Positions 7,303-15,834 of a DNA stretch of 16,876 nt are shown here, in pieces. The stretch is from an uncultured Collinsella sp. (GTDB taxonomy: Bacteria > Actinomycetota > Coriobacteriia > Coriobacteriales > Coriobacteriaceae): positions 1 to 16,876 of the forward strand of contig CABUQI010000014.1 of NCBI GenBank assembly GCA_902493545.1, given 5' to 3'. Within the stretch, counting starts at the first letter, position 1, and each line of letters starts with the position of its first letter. Both the position numbers and the translations under genes were made by a program. Under the pieces are notes generated by a model. The model worked only from the letters and a program-made list of their open reading frames with translations. It had not been told where the DNA came from and did no database searches.

Positions 7303-8385
7303 TTATCTCTCCTCAATAAGCTTGTCGACCTCTGCCATAAGCGAGTCGACAATTTGGTCCTCAGCTACTTTACCAATGATCTGGCCATGCGAAAAGAGCA
7401 GGCCCTGACCTCGTCCACAGGCCACGCCTAGGTCGGCGTCGGAAGCCTCACCGGGGCCATTAACGGCACATCCCATGACGGCAATCGAAAGCGGCGCGGT
7501 ATAGTTCTTAAGCCGCTCGGTTACTTCCTCGGCGATGGGAATCAGGTTAACCTGGCAGCGGGCGCACGTGGGGCACGAGACAATCTCGGGACCACGGCGA
7601 CGCAGGCCTAGCGACTGCAAAATTCCCCAGGCGACCGGCGGCTCCTCAACCGGATCGGCCGTGAGCGACACACGCATGGTGTCGCCAATGCCTTCGGAAA
7701 GCAAGATACCCAAGCCTACAGAGCTCTTGATGGTGCCCTGGAGCTTGGTCCCCGCCTCCGTCACGCCCAGGTGAAGCGGAACGTGGGGAATCTCACGCGA
7801 CAGGGCTCGATAGGTATCGAGCGTCGTTTGCACGCTATGGGCCTTGGCCGAAAGCACAATGTTCTTAAAGCCGCGGTCCTCAAAGTGCTTGACGAAACGC
7901 TCGCTCGACATCACGAGCTTTTCGGGCTGCGTGAGGTCGTCGCGCTCAGCGATATCCTGCTCAAGCGAACCGGCATTGACGCCGATACGAATCGCACAGC
8001 CCGCGGGACCCGCGGCATCGATCACCGCGTCAACCTTGGCCCAATCGCCGATATTGCCGGGATTGATGCGCAGCTTGGAGGCGCCGGCCTTGACAGCGCC
8101 AATGGCGAGCTTATGGTTAAAGTGAATATCAGCGACAATCGGCACCGGAGACTCGGCACAAATCGTGCGAAAGCCCTCGAGCGCAGCCTCGGTAGGTACG
8201 CTCACGCGCACGATATCGCAGCCAGCCTGCGCCAACGCGCACACTTGCGCAAGCGTTGCCTGGGCATCAGCGGTATCGGTGCAGGTCATGGATTGGACCA
8301 CCACCGGCGCGCCGCCACCGATCTGCACACCGCCCACATGCACGGGGCGCGTCAACTCGCGCGGCAAAGGATGGGTTAAAGACAA
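7303..8385 (-). CDS. ispG: 4-hydroxy-3-methylbut-2-en-1-yl diphosphate synthase IspG
   Basis: IspG (GcpE) converts methylerythritol cyclodiphosphate to HMBPP, the sixth step of the MEP isoprenoid pathway, using a [4Fe-4S] cluster. With the start chosen here the product is 360 residues. The TIM-barrel part shows VQSMTCTDTAD, RVSVPT and LRINPGNIG. The cluster ligands C271, C274 (SCPTC) and C306 with E313 (GCAVNGPGE) each lie one residue from their E. coli counterparts. I chose TTG at 8385-8383 because GGGGAG ends 8 nt upstream; GTG at 8394-8392 would overlap that site. The reading frame stays open farther upstream, but that part overlaps the preceding protease gene and looks unrelated to IspG. 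It abuts proS and shares the operon with dxr, two places upstream, so two MEP steps are co-expressed. Confidence 0.94.
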   Translation of the reverse strand: MSLTHPLPRELTRPVHVGGVQIGGGAPVVVQSMTCTDTADAQATLAQVCALAQAGCDIVRVSVPTEAALEGFRTICAESPVPIVADIHFNHKLAIGAVKAGASKLRINPGNIGDWAKVDAVIDAAGPAGCAIRIGVNAGSLEQDIAERDDLTQPEKLVMSSERFVKHFEDRGFKNIVLSAKAHSVQTTLDTYRALSREIPHVPLHLGVTEAGTKLQGTIKSSVGLGILLSEGIGDTMRVSLTADPVEEPPVAWGILQSLGLRRRGPEIVSCPTCARCQVNLIPIAEEVTERLKNYTAPLSIAVMGCAVNGPGEASDADLGVACGRGQGLLFSHGQIIGKVAEDQIVDSLMAEVDKLIEER

Positions 8386-8398
8386 TCCAAACACTCCC

Positions 8399-9760
8399 CT
8401 ACAAAATAAATCGAAGGACGTCGGAACGAAGCATATAGACAAATAGCAGTGCAAAGAGCGCGATGCCAACATAGCTCACAATCGTCTGCACCTTGAGTGG
8501 CAGCTCGCGACCAGCAATCTTTTGAATGATCTCGATGACCAGCTTGCCGCCATCGAGTGGTGGGATGGGCAGCAGGTTCATAAAGCCAAGCGAGAACGAA
8601 ATGAGGGCGGCAAACGAAAGGAACGTGGCAGGGCCGGCAGCAGCAGCCTGTGAGGACATAACGCTAATGCCCACGATCGAAGAAGACTGATCGAGAATCT
8701 CCATCGTATGCTGCGGCTGGAGCAGGCGCATCACGCCCTCCGCTGTCTGCACGACATAGGAGAACGAAAGGCGAGCCGACGTGATGGGGTCTAAACGGAC
8801 CACCTGCGTAGAGGCATACACACCTAGGCGCTCGTCCTCTTTGAGCGCAACCGAGGTCGAATGCTGCTTGCCGTCGCGCTCATACTCAATGGCGATATCG
8901 TCCTTACCGGCGGCCTTGCCGATGGCATCGTAAACGTCCATCCAGGTAGAGCACGATACTCCGTCAACCGAAAGGATCGCGTCGCCGCCCTCGATACCCG
9001 CCTTGGCGGCAATAGACCCCTCGTCAACCTGACCGATCACGTTGGTATCCATCGGCACGATGACACCCACAATGGAATAGATACTCATAAGGAGCAAAAA
9101 GCCCGTCAAGATATTGACAATAATACCCGCGAGCAGCATAAAGGCGCGCTTGAGAAAGCCCTGGCCAAGATAGGTGTGCGAACGTTCTTGCGCAAGGAAC
9201 TCGGCCTCGCCGCACGGCAGCTCCCACACATCGCCCTCGGCAGTTGAATGTTCGCGATCGAACCGGCGGCCGTCAAAGGTGGTGTAGCCCGCCGCGTCTC
9301 GCGGCAGCGTCTGATACTTGGTGGGATAGTAGCTCGGCGAGGGCTTCTCCCCTTCCTCATACCAAGGCGCGATAGAGCCCCAACCCAAGAGCAAGGCGCA
9401 TGCCTCGAGCACATCCTCCTCGGAAAGCTCGAGCTCGACAGCAAGGTCGGCCACGGTCACGCGACCATGACGGTAGATAGCCGCGAGCACGCGATCGGCG
9501 CAGGAGACATCGGTCGGATCCATACCGCAGATGGCAGCGTAGCCACCCAGCAGCAGCGGGGTCACGCCAAACTTGGTTCCAATGCGACGCGACGTGTAAT
9601 GGATGTCAAAGCGGCACGGCAGGCCCAAAAAGAACTCGGTCACACGGACGCCGCAGGCACGCGCCGCCAAAAAGTGGCCGCCCTCGTGCAAAAACACGAG
9701 GACGGAAAGCATCAGCAGGCCCCAAAAGACCGATGAGAGAACGCTCAGAACAGTATCCAT
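8399..9760 (-). CDS. rseP: RseP-like site-2 intramembrane metalloprotease (M50) with an extra cytosolic domain
   Basis: This is a membrane zinc protease of the RseP/RIP type, which cuts transmembrane segments of anti-sigma factors and signal peptides. Taking the ATG at 9760-9758, the protein has 453 residues: a first membrane segment with the zinc motif HEGGH at 25-29, FGVTPLLLGGYA at about 64-75, a membrane segment at about 207-234, a PDZ domain at about 240-320, and the third ligand region NLLPIPPLDGG at 395-405 before a last membrane helix at about 428-446. An insert of about 120 residues (82-200) replaces the usual short loop; residues 88-137 look like a winged helix. An in-frame TTG at 9775-9773 touches AAGGA and adds five residues, so the start is uncertain. 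The gene sits between dxr and ispG, its common neighbourhood. The family assignment is firm; the substrate is unknown. Confidence 0.92.
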   Translation of the reverse strand: MDTVLSVLSSVFWGLLMLSVLVFLHEGGHFLAARACGVRVTEFFLGLPCRFDIHYTSRRIGTKFGVTPLLLGGYAAICGMDPTDVSCADRVLAAIYRHGRVTVADLAVELELSEEDVLEACALLLGWGSIAPWYEEGEKPSPSYYPTKYQTLPRDAAGYTTFDGRRFDREHSTAEGDVWELPCGEAEFLAQERSHTYLGQGFLKRAFMLLAGIIVNILTGFLLLMSIYSIVGVIVPMDTNVIGQVDEGSIAAKAGIEGGDAILSVDGVSCSTWMDVYDAIGKAAGKDDIAIEYERDGKQHSTSVALKEDERLGVYASTQVVRLDPITSARLSFSYVVQTAEGVMRLLQPQHTMEILDQSSSIVGISVMSSQAAAAGPATFLSFAALISFSLGFMNLLPIPPLDGGKLVIEIIQKIAGRELPLKVQTIVSYVGIALFALLFVYMLRSDVLRFIL

Positions 9761-9785
9761 AAAACGAAAAAGCAATCCTTATGGG

Positions 9786-10973
9786 TTAGGAACGGGTTGC
9801 GGCGAGTACCTGCGCAGCCTTTTCACGCGCCCACGCATCGATGTCGCGAAGCTGCTCAAACGAATCGACCGCCTGCATATCGTGGGCATCCATGCAGGAT
9901 TCCACAATGCAATCGATATCGGTAAAGCTGCAGCCATCGTGCAGGAAGGCATCGACGGCGACCTCGTTGGCGGCATTGAGCACGCACGGCATGGTGCCAC
10001 CCGTCTTGCCGGCACGTTCGGCCAGTGCCAGACAGCGGAAGGTATCCATGTCGGCAGCATCAAACGTGAGCTGCCCCAGCTCGCGGAAATCGATACGAGG
10101 CGCCGGGGTATCCCAACGCTCGGGATACGAGAACGCGAACTGGATGGGAATACGCATGTCGGAAGCACCGAGATGCGCCATCACGGAGCCGTCGGCAAAC
10201 TCGACCATAGAGTGAATCTTGGACTGACGCTGCACGACCACGTTAATGAAATCGAGGTCGGAGTTAAACAGATGCATGGCCTCAATGCGCTCTAGGCCCT
10301 TGTTCATGAGGGTGGCGGAGTCGATGGTGATCTTGGCACCCATGGCCCACGTGGGATGTGCGAGGGCATCGGCACGCGTCACGCGATTGAGCTCGTCGCG
10401 CGTACGGCCAAAGAACGGACCGCCCGAGCAGGTAAGCCAAATACAATGAGCCTCGCGCGGGTCCTCCCCCAGATAGCACTGGTAGATGGCGGAGTGCTCA
10501 GAGTCGACTGGAATAAGCTGGCCCGGTTGTGCCAACGGCATAAGCAAGTCGCCGCCGACGACGAGGGACTCCTTGTTGGCAAGGGCAAGGCGCTTATTCG
10601 AGGTCAAGGCCGCATGGCTCGCCTCGAGACCGGCGGCACCCACAATAGCAACGAGCACGCAGTCGACATCGTCGCGACGCGCGAGCTCGCAAACCGCCTG
10701 CGCGCCAACGCCGAGCTTCGTTCCCTCGGGCAACTCCTGCAGCACGGCGTCATCGCCATGAGCGACATCGGCCACGGCAACCGCCGGAACCGAGAACTCG
10801 CGGGCAGCGGCAACGAGCTCGGAGGTACTGGAGTTAACGGACAGCGCCGTCACCTGCAGGCGATCGGCATGCTGGCGGCACACATCGAGCGCCTGGGTGC
10901 CGATAGAGCCCGTACAACCCAGTATGGCAACACGGAGACGTCCATCGGGACCATACGACGTCTGGAATGACAT
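9786..10973 (-). CDS. dxr: 1-deoxy-D-xylulose-5-phosphate reductoisomerase
   Basis: Dxr (IspC) rearranges and reduces DXP to MEP with NADPH, the first committed step of the MEP pathway and the target of fosmidomycin. The 395-residue protein shows the nucleotide-binding loop GCTGSIG at 19-25, LANKESLV at 131-138, the metal-binding acids D157 and E159 (VDSEHSA) with E228 (MNKGLE), and the flexible-loop sequence HPTWAMGAKITIDSAT at 206-221. NAANEVAV at 333-340 is also typical. The ATG overlaps the cdsA stop by one base (TAATG), with GGAGG 9 nt upstream, so coupling is likely. The stop lies 25 nt before the protease ATG. All key residues are present and length is normal. Confidence 0.97.
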   Translation of the reverse strand: MSFQTSYGPDGRLRVAILGCTGSIGTQALDVCRQHADRLQVTALSVNSSTSELVAAAREFSVPAVAVADVAHGDDAVLQELPEGTKLGVGAQAVCELARRDDVDCVLVAIVGAAGLEASHAALTSNKRLALANKESLVVGGDLLMPLAQPGQLIPVDSEHSAIYQCYLGEDPREAHCIWLTCSGGPFFGRTRDELNRVTRADALAHPTWAMGAKITIDSATLMNKGLERIEAMHLFNSDLDFINVVVQRQSKIHSMVEFADGSVMAHLGASDMRIPIQFAFSYPERWDTPAPRIDFRELGQLTFDAADMDTFRCLALAERAGKTGGTMPCVLNAANEVAVDAFLHDGCSFTDIDCIVESCMDAHDMQAVDSFEQLRDIDAWAREKAAQVLAATRS

Positions 10974-11872
10974 TACAGCACGCCTCCGATCATCAGCATC
11001 AGCTGCGCGGTAATGCAGCCAAAGATAAGCGAGTCACTGCGGTCGAGCATGCCGCCATGGCCCGGGATAAGGTTGCCGGAATCCTTGACGCCCACACCGC
11101 GCTTGATGCGCGACTCGATGAGGTCGCCGATAACGCCTAGGACGGACACGACCACGCCGCACAGCAGCGCATAGGGCAGGCTGAGCTTGTAGAAATGCGT
11201 CGCCCACAGGATGAGCCAAATCAAAACCGAGCCCAGGATGCCGCCGACAAACCCCTCCCAGCTCTTTTTGGGAGAGATCTTGGGAACCATCTTGTGCTTG
11301 CCGATACGGCTGCCCACAATGTAGGCAAACGAATCGGAGACCCAAAGGGACGCGCAAACGCCCACTGAAAGCAGGGCGCCGGCAAAACCGGGCACGGCAT
11401 CGCGCAGCAGCACGATAGCCGACAGCATAAAGCCAGTGTAGATGGGACCCATGAGCGTCACAGCCACATCAGAGATGCGGGTACGCGGCGACCAGACATA
11501 CCAAATGCCCACAGCGAGCATCAGGGCAAAAAGCAGGGCATTCAGCAACATCGAATCGCCCAACGCCGACAGCGGAAAGAGTACGGCGGCAGCGATACCC
11601 ATGCGCTCGTTAGCCATCTTGCCATCGAGCCTCGTCATACGAAAAAACTCAAAGCAGCACAGACCGCTCATGACAGAAACAAAGATGGCAGTGGGCACGA
11701 TACCCAAAACCAGGCACAGGATAAAGACAACGGCGTAGACGATACCAGCGGCGGCACGGGTAATAAAGCCCGCCAGCCACGAACCGGTGCCGTTCTTCGC
11801 TGCAGGCGCTCCCGCAGTGGCAGCTTTACGCGCAGGCGTCTTGGGAGAAGATGCCTTGGGACGATCGGACAC
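10973..11872 (-). CDS. cdsA: Phosphatidate cytidylyltransferase (CDP-diacylglycerol synthase)
   Basis: CdsA is a multi-pass membrane enzyme that makes CDP-diacylglycerol from phosphatidic acid and CTP, the precursor of all phospholipids. The 299-residue protein begins with a charged, Ala/Lys-rich cytosolic tail of about 30 residues, then about eight hydrophobic segments. The C-terminal part carries SDSFAYIVG (179-187), PKKSWEGFVGG (201-211) and the family signature S-x-x-K-R-x4-K-D-x-G-x2-I-P-x-H-G-G-x-x-D-R, at about 254-278. Start is GTG at 11872-11870, with GAGGAGG 7 nt upstream in the end of uppS. It follows uppS by 2 nt and overlaps dxr by one base. The long basic N-terminal tail is a local feature not needed for the reaction. 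Confidence 0.95.
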   Translation of the reverse strand: MSDRPKASSPKTPARKAATAGAPAAKNGTGSWLAGFITRAAAGIVYAVVFILCLVLGIVPTAIFVSVMSGLCCFEFFRMTRLDGKMANERMGIAAAVLFPLSALGDSMLLNALLFALMLAVGIWYVWSPRTRISDVAVTLMGPIYTGFMLSAIVLLRDAVPGFAGALLSVGVCASLWVSDSFAYIVGSRIGKHKMVPKISPKKSWEGFVGGILGSVLIWLILWATHFYKLSLPYALLCGVVVSVLGVIGDLIESRIKRGVGVKDSGNLIPGHGGMLDRSDSLIFGCITAQLMLMIGGVL

Positions 11873-11874
11873 GA

Positions 11875-12669
11875 TTAAGCCTCCTCGGTCTTGCTCAGTC
11901 CACCAAACCTACGGTCACGGCCCTGATAGGCCAAAATGGCGTCGACAAGGCCCCAACGATCAAAGTCGGGCCAATAGGTATCGGTGACGTAGAACTCGGA
12001 ATAAGCCACCTGCCACAGCAGATAGTTCGAAAGGCGCAGCTCACCAGAGGTGCGAATCACAAGCTCAGGATCGGGAAGACCGGCGGTATAAAGGTGAGAA
12101 GCCACCATGTCGTCATCAATTGCGGCAGGATCAATCTTACCGGCGGCAACGTCGAGCGCGATCTGACGGACTGCACGGGTAATCTCGGCACGCGCGCCGT
12201 AGTTGACGGCAAGCGCCAGCGTCATACCGGTGTGATCGGCGCACTCGGCAAGACCGCGTTCAAAAACGTCGCGGGTCTTCTTGGGCAGCGCGGAAATATC
12301 ACCCAAAAAGACAACGCGCACGTTTTCGCGCTTCAGAAGCGGCAACTCGTCGATGAACGTCTTGGCAAACAGGTGCATCAAGACGTTGACCTCATGCTGC
12401 GGGCGGTTCCAGTTTTCGGTAGAAAACGCATAGGCCGAAAGCACGTCGACGCCCAGGCGCACGCAGGCGGTAATGATCTCGCGCAGCGAGACGATACCCG
12501 CCTTGTGGCCCTCAGTGCGTGCAAGACCGCGCGACGTGGCCCAACGACCGTTGCCGTCCATGATGCACGAGATATGGTGCGGAATGTTATTGAGGTCAAG
12601 GTCGGAAAAACCGACGCCCGCAGGGGCGTCGGCAAAGTACTCGACCAGTTTATGCTCGTCGTATTGCAC
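11875..12669 (-). CDS. uppS: Isoprenyl (undecaprenyl) diphosphate synthase
   Basis: This cis-prenyltransferase extends farnesyl diphosphate with isopentenyl diphosphate to make the lipid carrier for cell-wall synthesis. The 264-residue protein has the catalytic MDGNGRWA at 37-44 (D38 binds the metal), GHKAG at 54-58, STENWNRP at 83-90, and the diphosphate-binding RTSGELRLSNYLLWQ at 206-220 followed by E225. The start is GTG at 12669-12667, with GGAG 8 nt upstream inside the end of frr; only 1 nt separates it from the frr stop. Product chain length cannot be told from sequence, and actinobacteria may make decaprenyl instead. It directly precedes cdsA, as in most bacteria, and uses the isoprenoid units that Dxr and IspG help to make. 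Confidence 0.95.
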   Translation of the reverse strand: MQYDEHKLVEYFADAPAGVGFSDLDLNNIPHHISCIMDGNGRWATSRGLARTEGHKAGIVSLREIITACVRLGVDVLSAYAFSTENWNRPQHEVNVLMHLFAKTFIDELPLLKRENVRVVFLGDISALPKKTRDVFERGLAECADHTGMTLALAVNYGARAEITRAVRQIALDVAAGKIDPAAIDDDMVASHLYTAGLPDPELVIRTSGELRLSNYLLWQVAYSEFYVTDTYWPDFDRWGLVDAILAYQGRDRRFGGLSKTEEA

Positions 12670-12670
12670 C

Positions 12671-13207
12671 TTAGATCTCCATGACCTCGGCTTCTTTTTC
12701 CTTCAGAAGCTCCTCGACCTTGGCGACATACTCATCGGTGTGCTTCTGGACCTTAGCCTGCTCGCGACGGACATCGTCCTCGGTGAGCTCCTCATCGCGC
12801 TCGAGCTTGTTGTTGAAGTCGCGACGGATGTTACGGATAGACACCTTGGCCTGCTCGGCGTACTCGCGGCACTCCTTGACGAGCTCGCGACGGCGCTCCT
12901 CGGTGGGAGCCGGGAACGGCAGACGAACGACGGTGCCATCGGAGTTGGGGGTAATACCCAGATCGGAAGCGCCGATGGCCTTGACGATAGCGTTGATGAG
13001 TGCCTTGTCCCACGGCTCGATGAGCAGCATGTGGGCCTCGGGGGTCTTGACGGCGGCAACCTGCGTGACCGGCGTGGGAACACCGTAATAATCGACGGTG
13101 ATGTCGGACAGAATGTTGGCATTGGCGCGGCCGGTACGGACCTTGGAGAAGTTATGCTTGAGGGACTCGAGCGACTTGTCCATGTGGGCGGTGATGTTCT
13201 CTGCCAT
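12671..13207 (-). CDS. frr: Ribosome recycling factor
   Basis: RRF works with EF-G to split the post-termination ribosome. The 178-residue protein has the family features: HNFSKVRTGRANANIL in the first half of the long helix, DYYGVPTPVTQVA, ITPNSDGTVVRLPFP in the small domain, and a charged coiled-coil C-terminal half (RRELVKECREYAEQAKVSIR). It is a few residues shorter than the E. coli protein (185). The ATG has AGGAGG 7 nt upstream, formed by the last codons of pyrH, and lies 2 nt past the pyrH stop. The order pyrH-frr-uppS is conserved across many bacterial phyla. Confidence 0.97.
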   Translation of the reverse strand: MAENITAHMDKSLESLKHNFSKVRTGRANANILSDITVDYYGVPTPVTQVAAVKTPEAHMLLIEPWDKALINAIVKAIGASDLGITPNSDGTVVRLPFPAPTEERRRELVKECREYAEQAKVSIRNIRRDFNNKLERDEELTEDDVRREQAKVQKHTDEYVAKVEELLKEKEAEVMEI

Positions 13208-13209
13208 GC

Positions 13210-13932
13210 TTAATCCTCCTGATAGACGAGCGTGCCGACGGGCTCACCCGAAAGCGCGCGCTTGACGGTGTCCTCGTCATCGATGTTGAGGACCAAAATC
13301 GGCATACGGTTGTCCTGGCACAGTGCCGTAGCCGTGGAATCCATAACCTGCAGACCGCGGACGAGAACCTCGTGATAGGTAATCTTGTCAAAACGGACGG
13401 CATCAGCGCACTTGACGGGATCCTTATCGTAGATGCCGTCAACCTTGGTGGCTTTAATCAGAATTTCGGCGCCGATCTCGCACGCACGAAGAGCCGCGGC
13501 GGTGTCGGTCGTAAAGTACGGATTGCCCGAACCGGCGGCAAAAATAACAACGTTGCCCTTGGAAAGGTGGTTGATGGCGCGACGGCGAATATAGGGCTCG
13601 CAGATCTCGTTCATCTGGATAGCGCTCATCACGCGGCAGGGAACATCGTTGTGCTCGAAGGCATCCTGCAGGGCGAGCGCGTTCATAACGGTTGCCAGCA
13701 TGCCCATGTAGTCGGCCTGAGCACGCTCCATGCCACCGGCAGCGCCTGCCATGCCGCGGAAAATATTGCCGCCGCCGACAACGACGCCGACCTCATGGCC
13801 AACGCCGAGCAGCTCCTTGACCTGCTTAGCAAGATGGTCGGTAACCTTGGGGTCGATGCCATATTGGCCGTCGCCCATCAGCGCTTCGCCGGAAAGCTTA
13901 AGAAGCACGCGTTTATATCGGATGTCGGACAA
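13210..13932 (-). CDS. pyrH: UMP kinase
   Basis: PyrH phosphorylates UMP to UDP with ATP, in the amino acid kinase fold, as a hexamer usually activated by GTP and inhibited by UTP. The 240-residue protein shows KLSGEALMG at 12-20, GGGNIFRG at 53-60, [14 protein letters not shown] at 73-86, [17 protein letters not shown] at 134-150 and the nucleotide-binding [13 protein letters not shown] at 160-172. Start is TTG at 13932-13930, preceded by AGGAGG with 6 nt spacing; this strong site decides for TTG. It is the first gene of the pyrH-to-proS operon, separated from tsf by a terminator. I could not recognise a convincing promoter in the 60 nt upstream, so partial read-through from rpsB-tsf is possible. 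Confidence 0.97.
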   Translation of the reverse strand: MSDIRYKRVLLKLSGEALMGDGQYGIDPKVTDHLAKQVKELLGVGHEVGVVVGGGNIFRGMAGAAGGMERAQADYMGMLATVMNALALQDAFEHNDVPCRVMSAIQMNEICEPYIRRRAINHLSKGNVVIFAAGSGNPYFTTDTAAALRACEIGAEILIKATKVDGIYDKDPVKCADAVRFDKITYHEVLVRGLQVMDSTATALCQDNRMPILVLNIDDEDTVKRALSGEPVGTLVYQED

Positions 13933-13972
13933 AGCGATCCTCCTTTAATTAGACTCTCAATATGATATCAAA

Positions 13973-13988
13973 GGCTCTGATAAGAGCC
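13973..13988 (-). terminator. Small hairpin between tsf and pyrH
   Basis: GGCTCT (13973-13978) pairs with AGAGCC (13983-13988) around four bases; on the minus strand it is followed by TTTGATATC. It lies just after the strong tsf terminator. It could be a back-up terminator or part of the pyrH 5' leader. Confidence 0.3.
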
Positions 13989-13991
13989 ATG

Positions 13992-14026
13992 AAAAAGCAG
14001 GCTGTGAGTAAAACCCACAGCCTGCT
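13992..14026 (-). terminator. Intrinsic terminator of rpsB-tsf
   Basis: On the minus strand AGCAGGCTGTG (14026-14016) pairs perfectly with CACAGCCTGCT (14006-13996) around a 9-base loop and runs into five T at 13996-13992. It is 24 nt past the tsf stop and separates rpsB-tsf from the pyrH operon. Confidence 0.92.
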
Positions 14027-14049
14027 CATTACCAGCTACAAGAGCTTAT

Positions 14050-14919
14050 TTACTCGCCACGGACCAGACGGTCAAAGGCAACGACGGTAATGGTGTCGCC
14101 GAGCTCCTTGGAGACCTGCTCAGCGTACTTCTTGATGGTGAGGGAGCTGTCCTTGATGAACTCCTGCTCGGTGAGCACGGACTGCTTGTAGAACTTCTCC
14201 AGACGGCCGACAGCCATCTTCTCCTGGATAGCCTCGGGCTTACCGGACTCGGCAGCCTGAGCCATGTAGATCTGCTTCTCGTGCTCGACGGTCTCGGCCG
14301 GAACCTGATCGCGGGTAGCGCAGATCGGGGCGACGGCGGCAACCTGAAGGGCAACGTCGTGAGCAAAGGTCTTGAAGGACTCAGCCTGAGCCGTCTCGGC
14401 CTTCTCGAAAGCAAACTCGACGAGGACGCCGATCTTACCACCCATATGGATGTAAGAAGCGAGCGCGCCGTTCTCAGCCTTGCGGGCAGCGAAGCGGGAG
14501 ATCTTCATGTTCTCGCCCATGATGTGAATCATCTCGGTGAGCTCGGAGGAAACGGTCTCCTCGCCCATCGGCTTCTCGAGCAGAGAGTCTACATCGGCCG
14601 GCTCGGTAGTGGCGACAACCTCGGCGACCTTGGAAGCAAAGCCGGTGAACTTGGCGTTGGAGCCGACGAAGTCGGTCTCGCAGGAGAGCTCGAGCAGAGC
14701 GCCGGTCTTGCCATCCTCGGAGACGAACGCGGCGACAGCGCCCTCGTTGGTCTCACGGCCAGCCTTCTTGGCAGCCTTGGCGAGGCCGTTCTTACGCAGA
14801 ACGTCGACAGCGGCGTCCATGTCGCCGTCAGCCTCGACGAGAGCCTTCTTGCACTCCATCATCGGGGAGTCGGTCATCTCGCGGAGCTGCTTGACCATAG
14901 CGGCGGTAATCTGGGCCAT
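14050..14919 (-). CDS. tsf: Elongation factor Ts
   Basis: EF-Ts exchanges GDP for GTP on EF-Tu. The 289-residue protein starts MAQITAAMVKQLREMTDSPM with the UBA-like N-terminal domain (MMECKKALVEADGDMDAAVD), then the nucleotide-exchange motif TDFV at 82-85 (SCETDFVGSN), the core subdomains, and a C-terminal region ending VVAFDRLVRGE. The ATG at 14919-14917 has AAGGA 6 nt upstream and matches the family start; an in-frame ATG 15 nt earlier would place the site inside the gene and is rejected. It follows rpsB by 45 nt with no terminator or promoter between them, the near-universal rpsB-tsf pair. Confidence 0.97.
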   Translation of the reverse strand: MAQITAAMVKQLREMTDSPMMECKKALVEADGDMDAAVDVLRKNGLAKAAKKAGRETNEGAVAAFVSEDGKTGALLELSCETDFVGSNAKFTGFASKVAEVVATTEPADVDSLLEKPMGEETVSSELTEMIHIMGENMKISRFAARKAENGALASYIHMGGKIGVLVEFAFEKAETAQAESFKTFAHDVALQVAAVAPICATRDQVPAETVEHEKQIYMAQAAESGKPEAIQEKMAVGRLEKFYKQSVLTEQEFIKDSSLTIKKYAEQVSKELGDTITVVAFDRLVRGE

Positions 14920-14964
14920 TGTGGTTCCTTTCAAAGAGATGAAAAAGAATTAACTAAGACTGAT

Positions 14965-15693
14965 TTACTCGGCCTTGGGCTCAGCGGCCATCTCGGCCTC
15001 GGAGACCTGCTCCTTGCCGGAGCCAGCGAGGCAGGCGTCGGCCATGAGCTCGCACATAAGGGTGACAGCGGAGATAGCGTCATCGTTGCAGGGGATGCCG
15101 TACTCGACCTCGTCGGGATCGGAGTTGGTGTCGATCAGAGCGACGACGGGGATGTTCAGGCGCTGGGCCTCCTTGATGGCGTTCTCCTCGCGCTTGGTGT
15201 CGATGACGAAGAGAGCCTGGGGCAGACCCTTCATGTCGCGGGCGCCACCGAGGTTGGTCTGGAGCTTGGTGAGCTCCTTGCCGAGCACAGCCTGCTCCTT
15301 CTTGGGCAGAACAGCCATACGACCGTCCTCGACCATGGCCTCGAGCTCCTCCATGCGGTTGATGCGGGAGCGGATGGTGACGAAGTTGGTCAGCATACCG
15401 CCGAGCCAACGCTGGTTGATGTAAGGCATGTTGGCGCGCTCAGCAGCGTTCTTGACGGCCTCCTGAGCCTGCTTCTTGGTGCCGACGAACAGGACGTTGC
15501 CACCCTTGGCGACGTTCTTGACAAAGGTGTAAGCCTGGTCGGCGTCGAGGATGGTCTGCTTGAGGTCGAGGATGTAGATGCCGTTGCGCTCACCGAAGAT
15601 GAACGGCTTCATCTTGGGGTTCCAGCGACGGGTCTGGTGACCGAAGTGGCAGCCGGCCTCGAGCAGGGTGCGGATATTAATCTTGGTAGCCAT
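14965..15693 (-). CDS. rpsB: 30S ribosomal protein S2
   Basis: S2 binds the junction of the 30S head and body and is needed for S1 association in species that have it. The 242-residue protein begins [20 protein letters not shown] and shows [51 protein letters not shown] and the conserved VIDTKRE and [13 protein letters not shown] stretches, with an acidic tail ([11 protein letters not shown]) common in actinobacteria. The ATG follows AGGAGG with 6 nt spacing. A strong promoter and a structured leader of about 135 nt precede it, consistent with the autogenous control by S2 known in other bacteria; no such site has been tested here. Confidence 0.98.
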   Translation of the reverse strand: MATKINIRTLLEAGCHFGHQTRRWNPKMKPFIFGERNGIYILDLKQTILDADQAYTFVKNVAKGGNVLFVGTKKQAQEAVKNAAERANMPYINQRWLGGMLTNFVTIRSRINRMEELEAMVEDGRMAVLPKKEQAVLGKELTKLQTNLGGARDMKGLPQALFVIDTKREENAIKEAQRLNIPVVALIDTNSDPDEVEYGIPCNDDAISAVTLMCELMADACLAGSGKEQVSEAEMAAEPKAE

Positions 15694-15828
15694 GTTAAAC
15701 CTCCTGTGGTTTGCCTCCGCGCGGGGTCATCCTCCAAAACCAACCCGGACATGTGCTACCAAAGCCCGGGCACCACGGTATGAAGTAGCCGCGCGTGCGT
15801 GATAAAAACATGTTGCCGTGAAGCAACC
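15694..15828 (-). promoter_or_regulatory. rpsB leader: Structured rpsB leader (candidate S2 autoregulatory RNA)
   Basis: The transcript from the promoter at 15835-15863 would carry about 135 nt before the ATG. Complementary arms include GTTGC/GCAAC (15827-15823 and 15816-15812) followed by a T run, CGCGCGG/CCGCGCG (15795-15789 and 15724-15718) enclosing about 65 nt, and within that CCCGG/CCGGG (15770-15766 and 15748-15744). The long-range arm ends 13 nt before the AGGAGG site. S2 binding is inference; no match to a named RNA family is claimed. Confidence 0.4.
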
Positions 15829-15834
15829 CGATGA

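Noticed and set aside
5410..7431. A 673-codon plus-strand open frame over proS and its terminators
   Set aside because: It is antisense to proS, runs through two terminator hairpins and has no recognisable domain; the same codon-bias effect explains it.
15695..15736. An 11-codon upstream reading frame ([11 protein letters not shown]) ending one base before the rpsB ATG
   Set aside because: Its ATG directly touches GGAGG with no spacer, so initiation is unlikely, and nothing in the peptide suggests an attenuation code.
14281..15783. A 500-codon plus-strand open frame over tsf and rpsB
   Set aside because: It crosses two highly conserved genes in antisense, with Leu/Gly/Val-rich composition and no motif.
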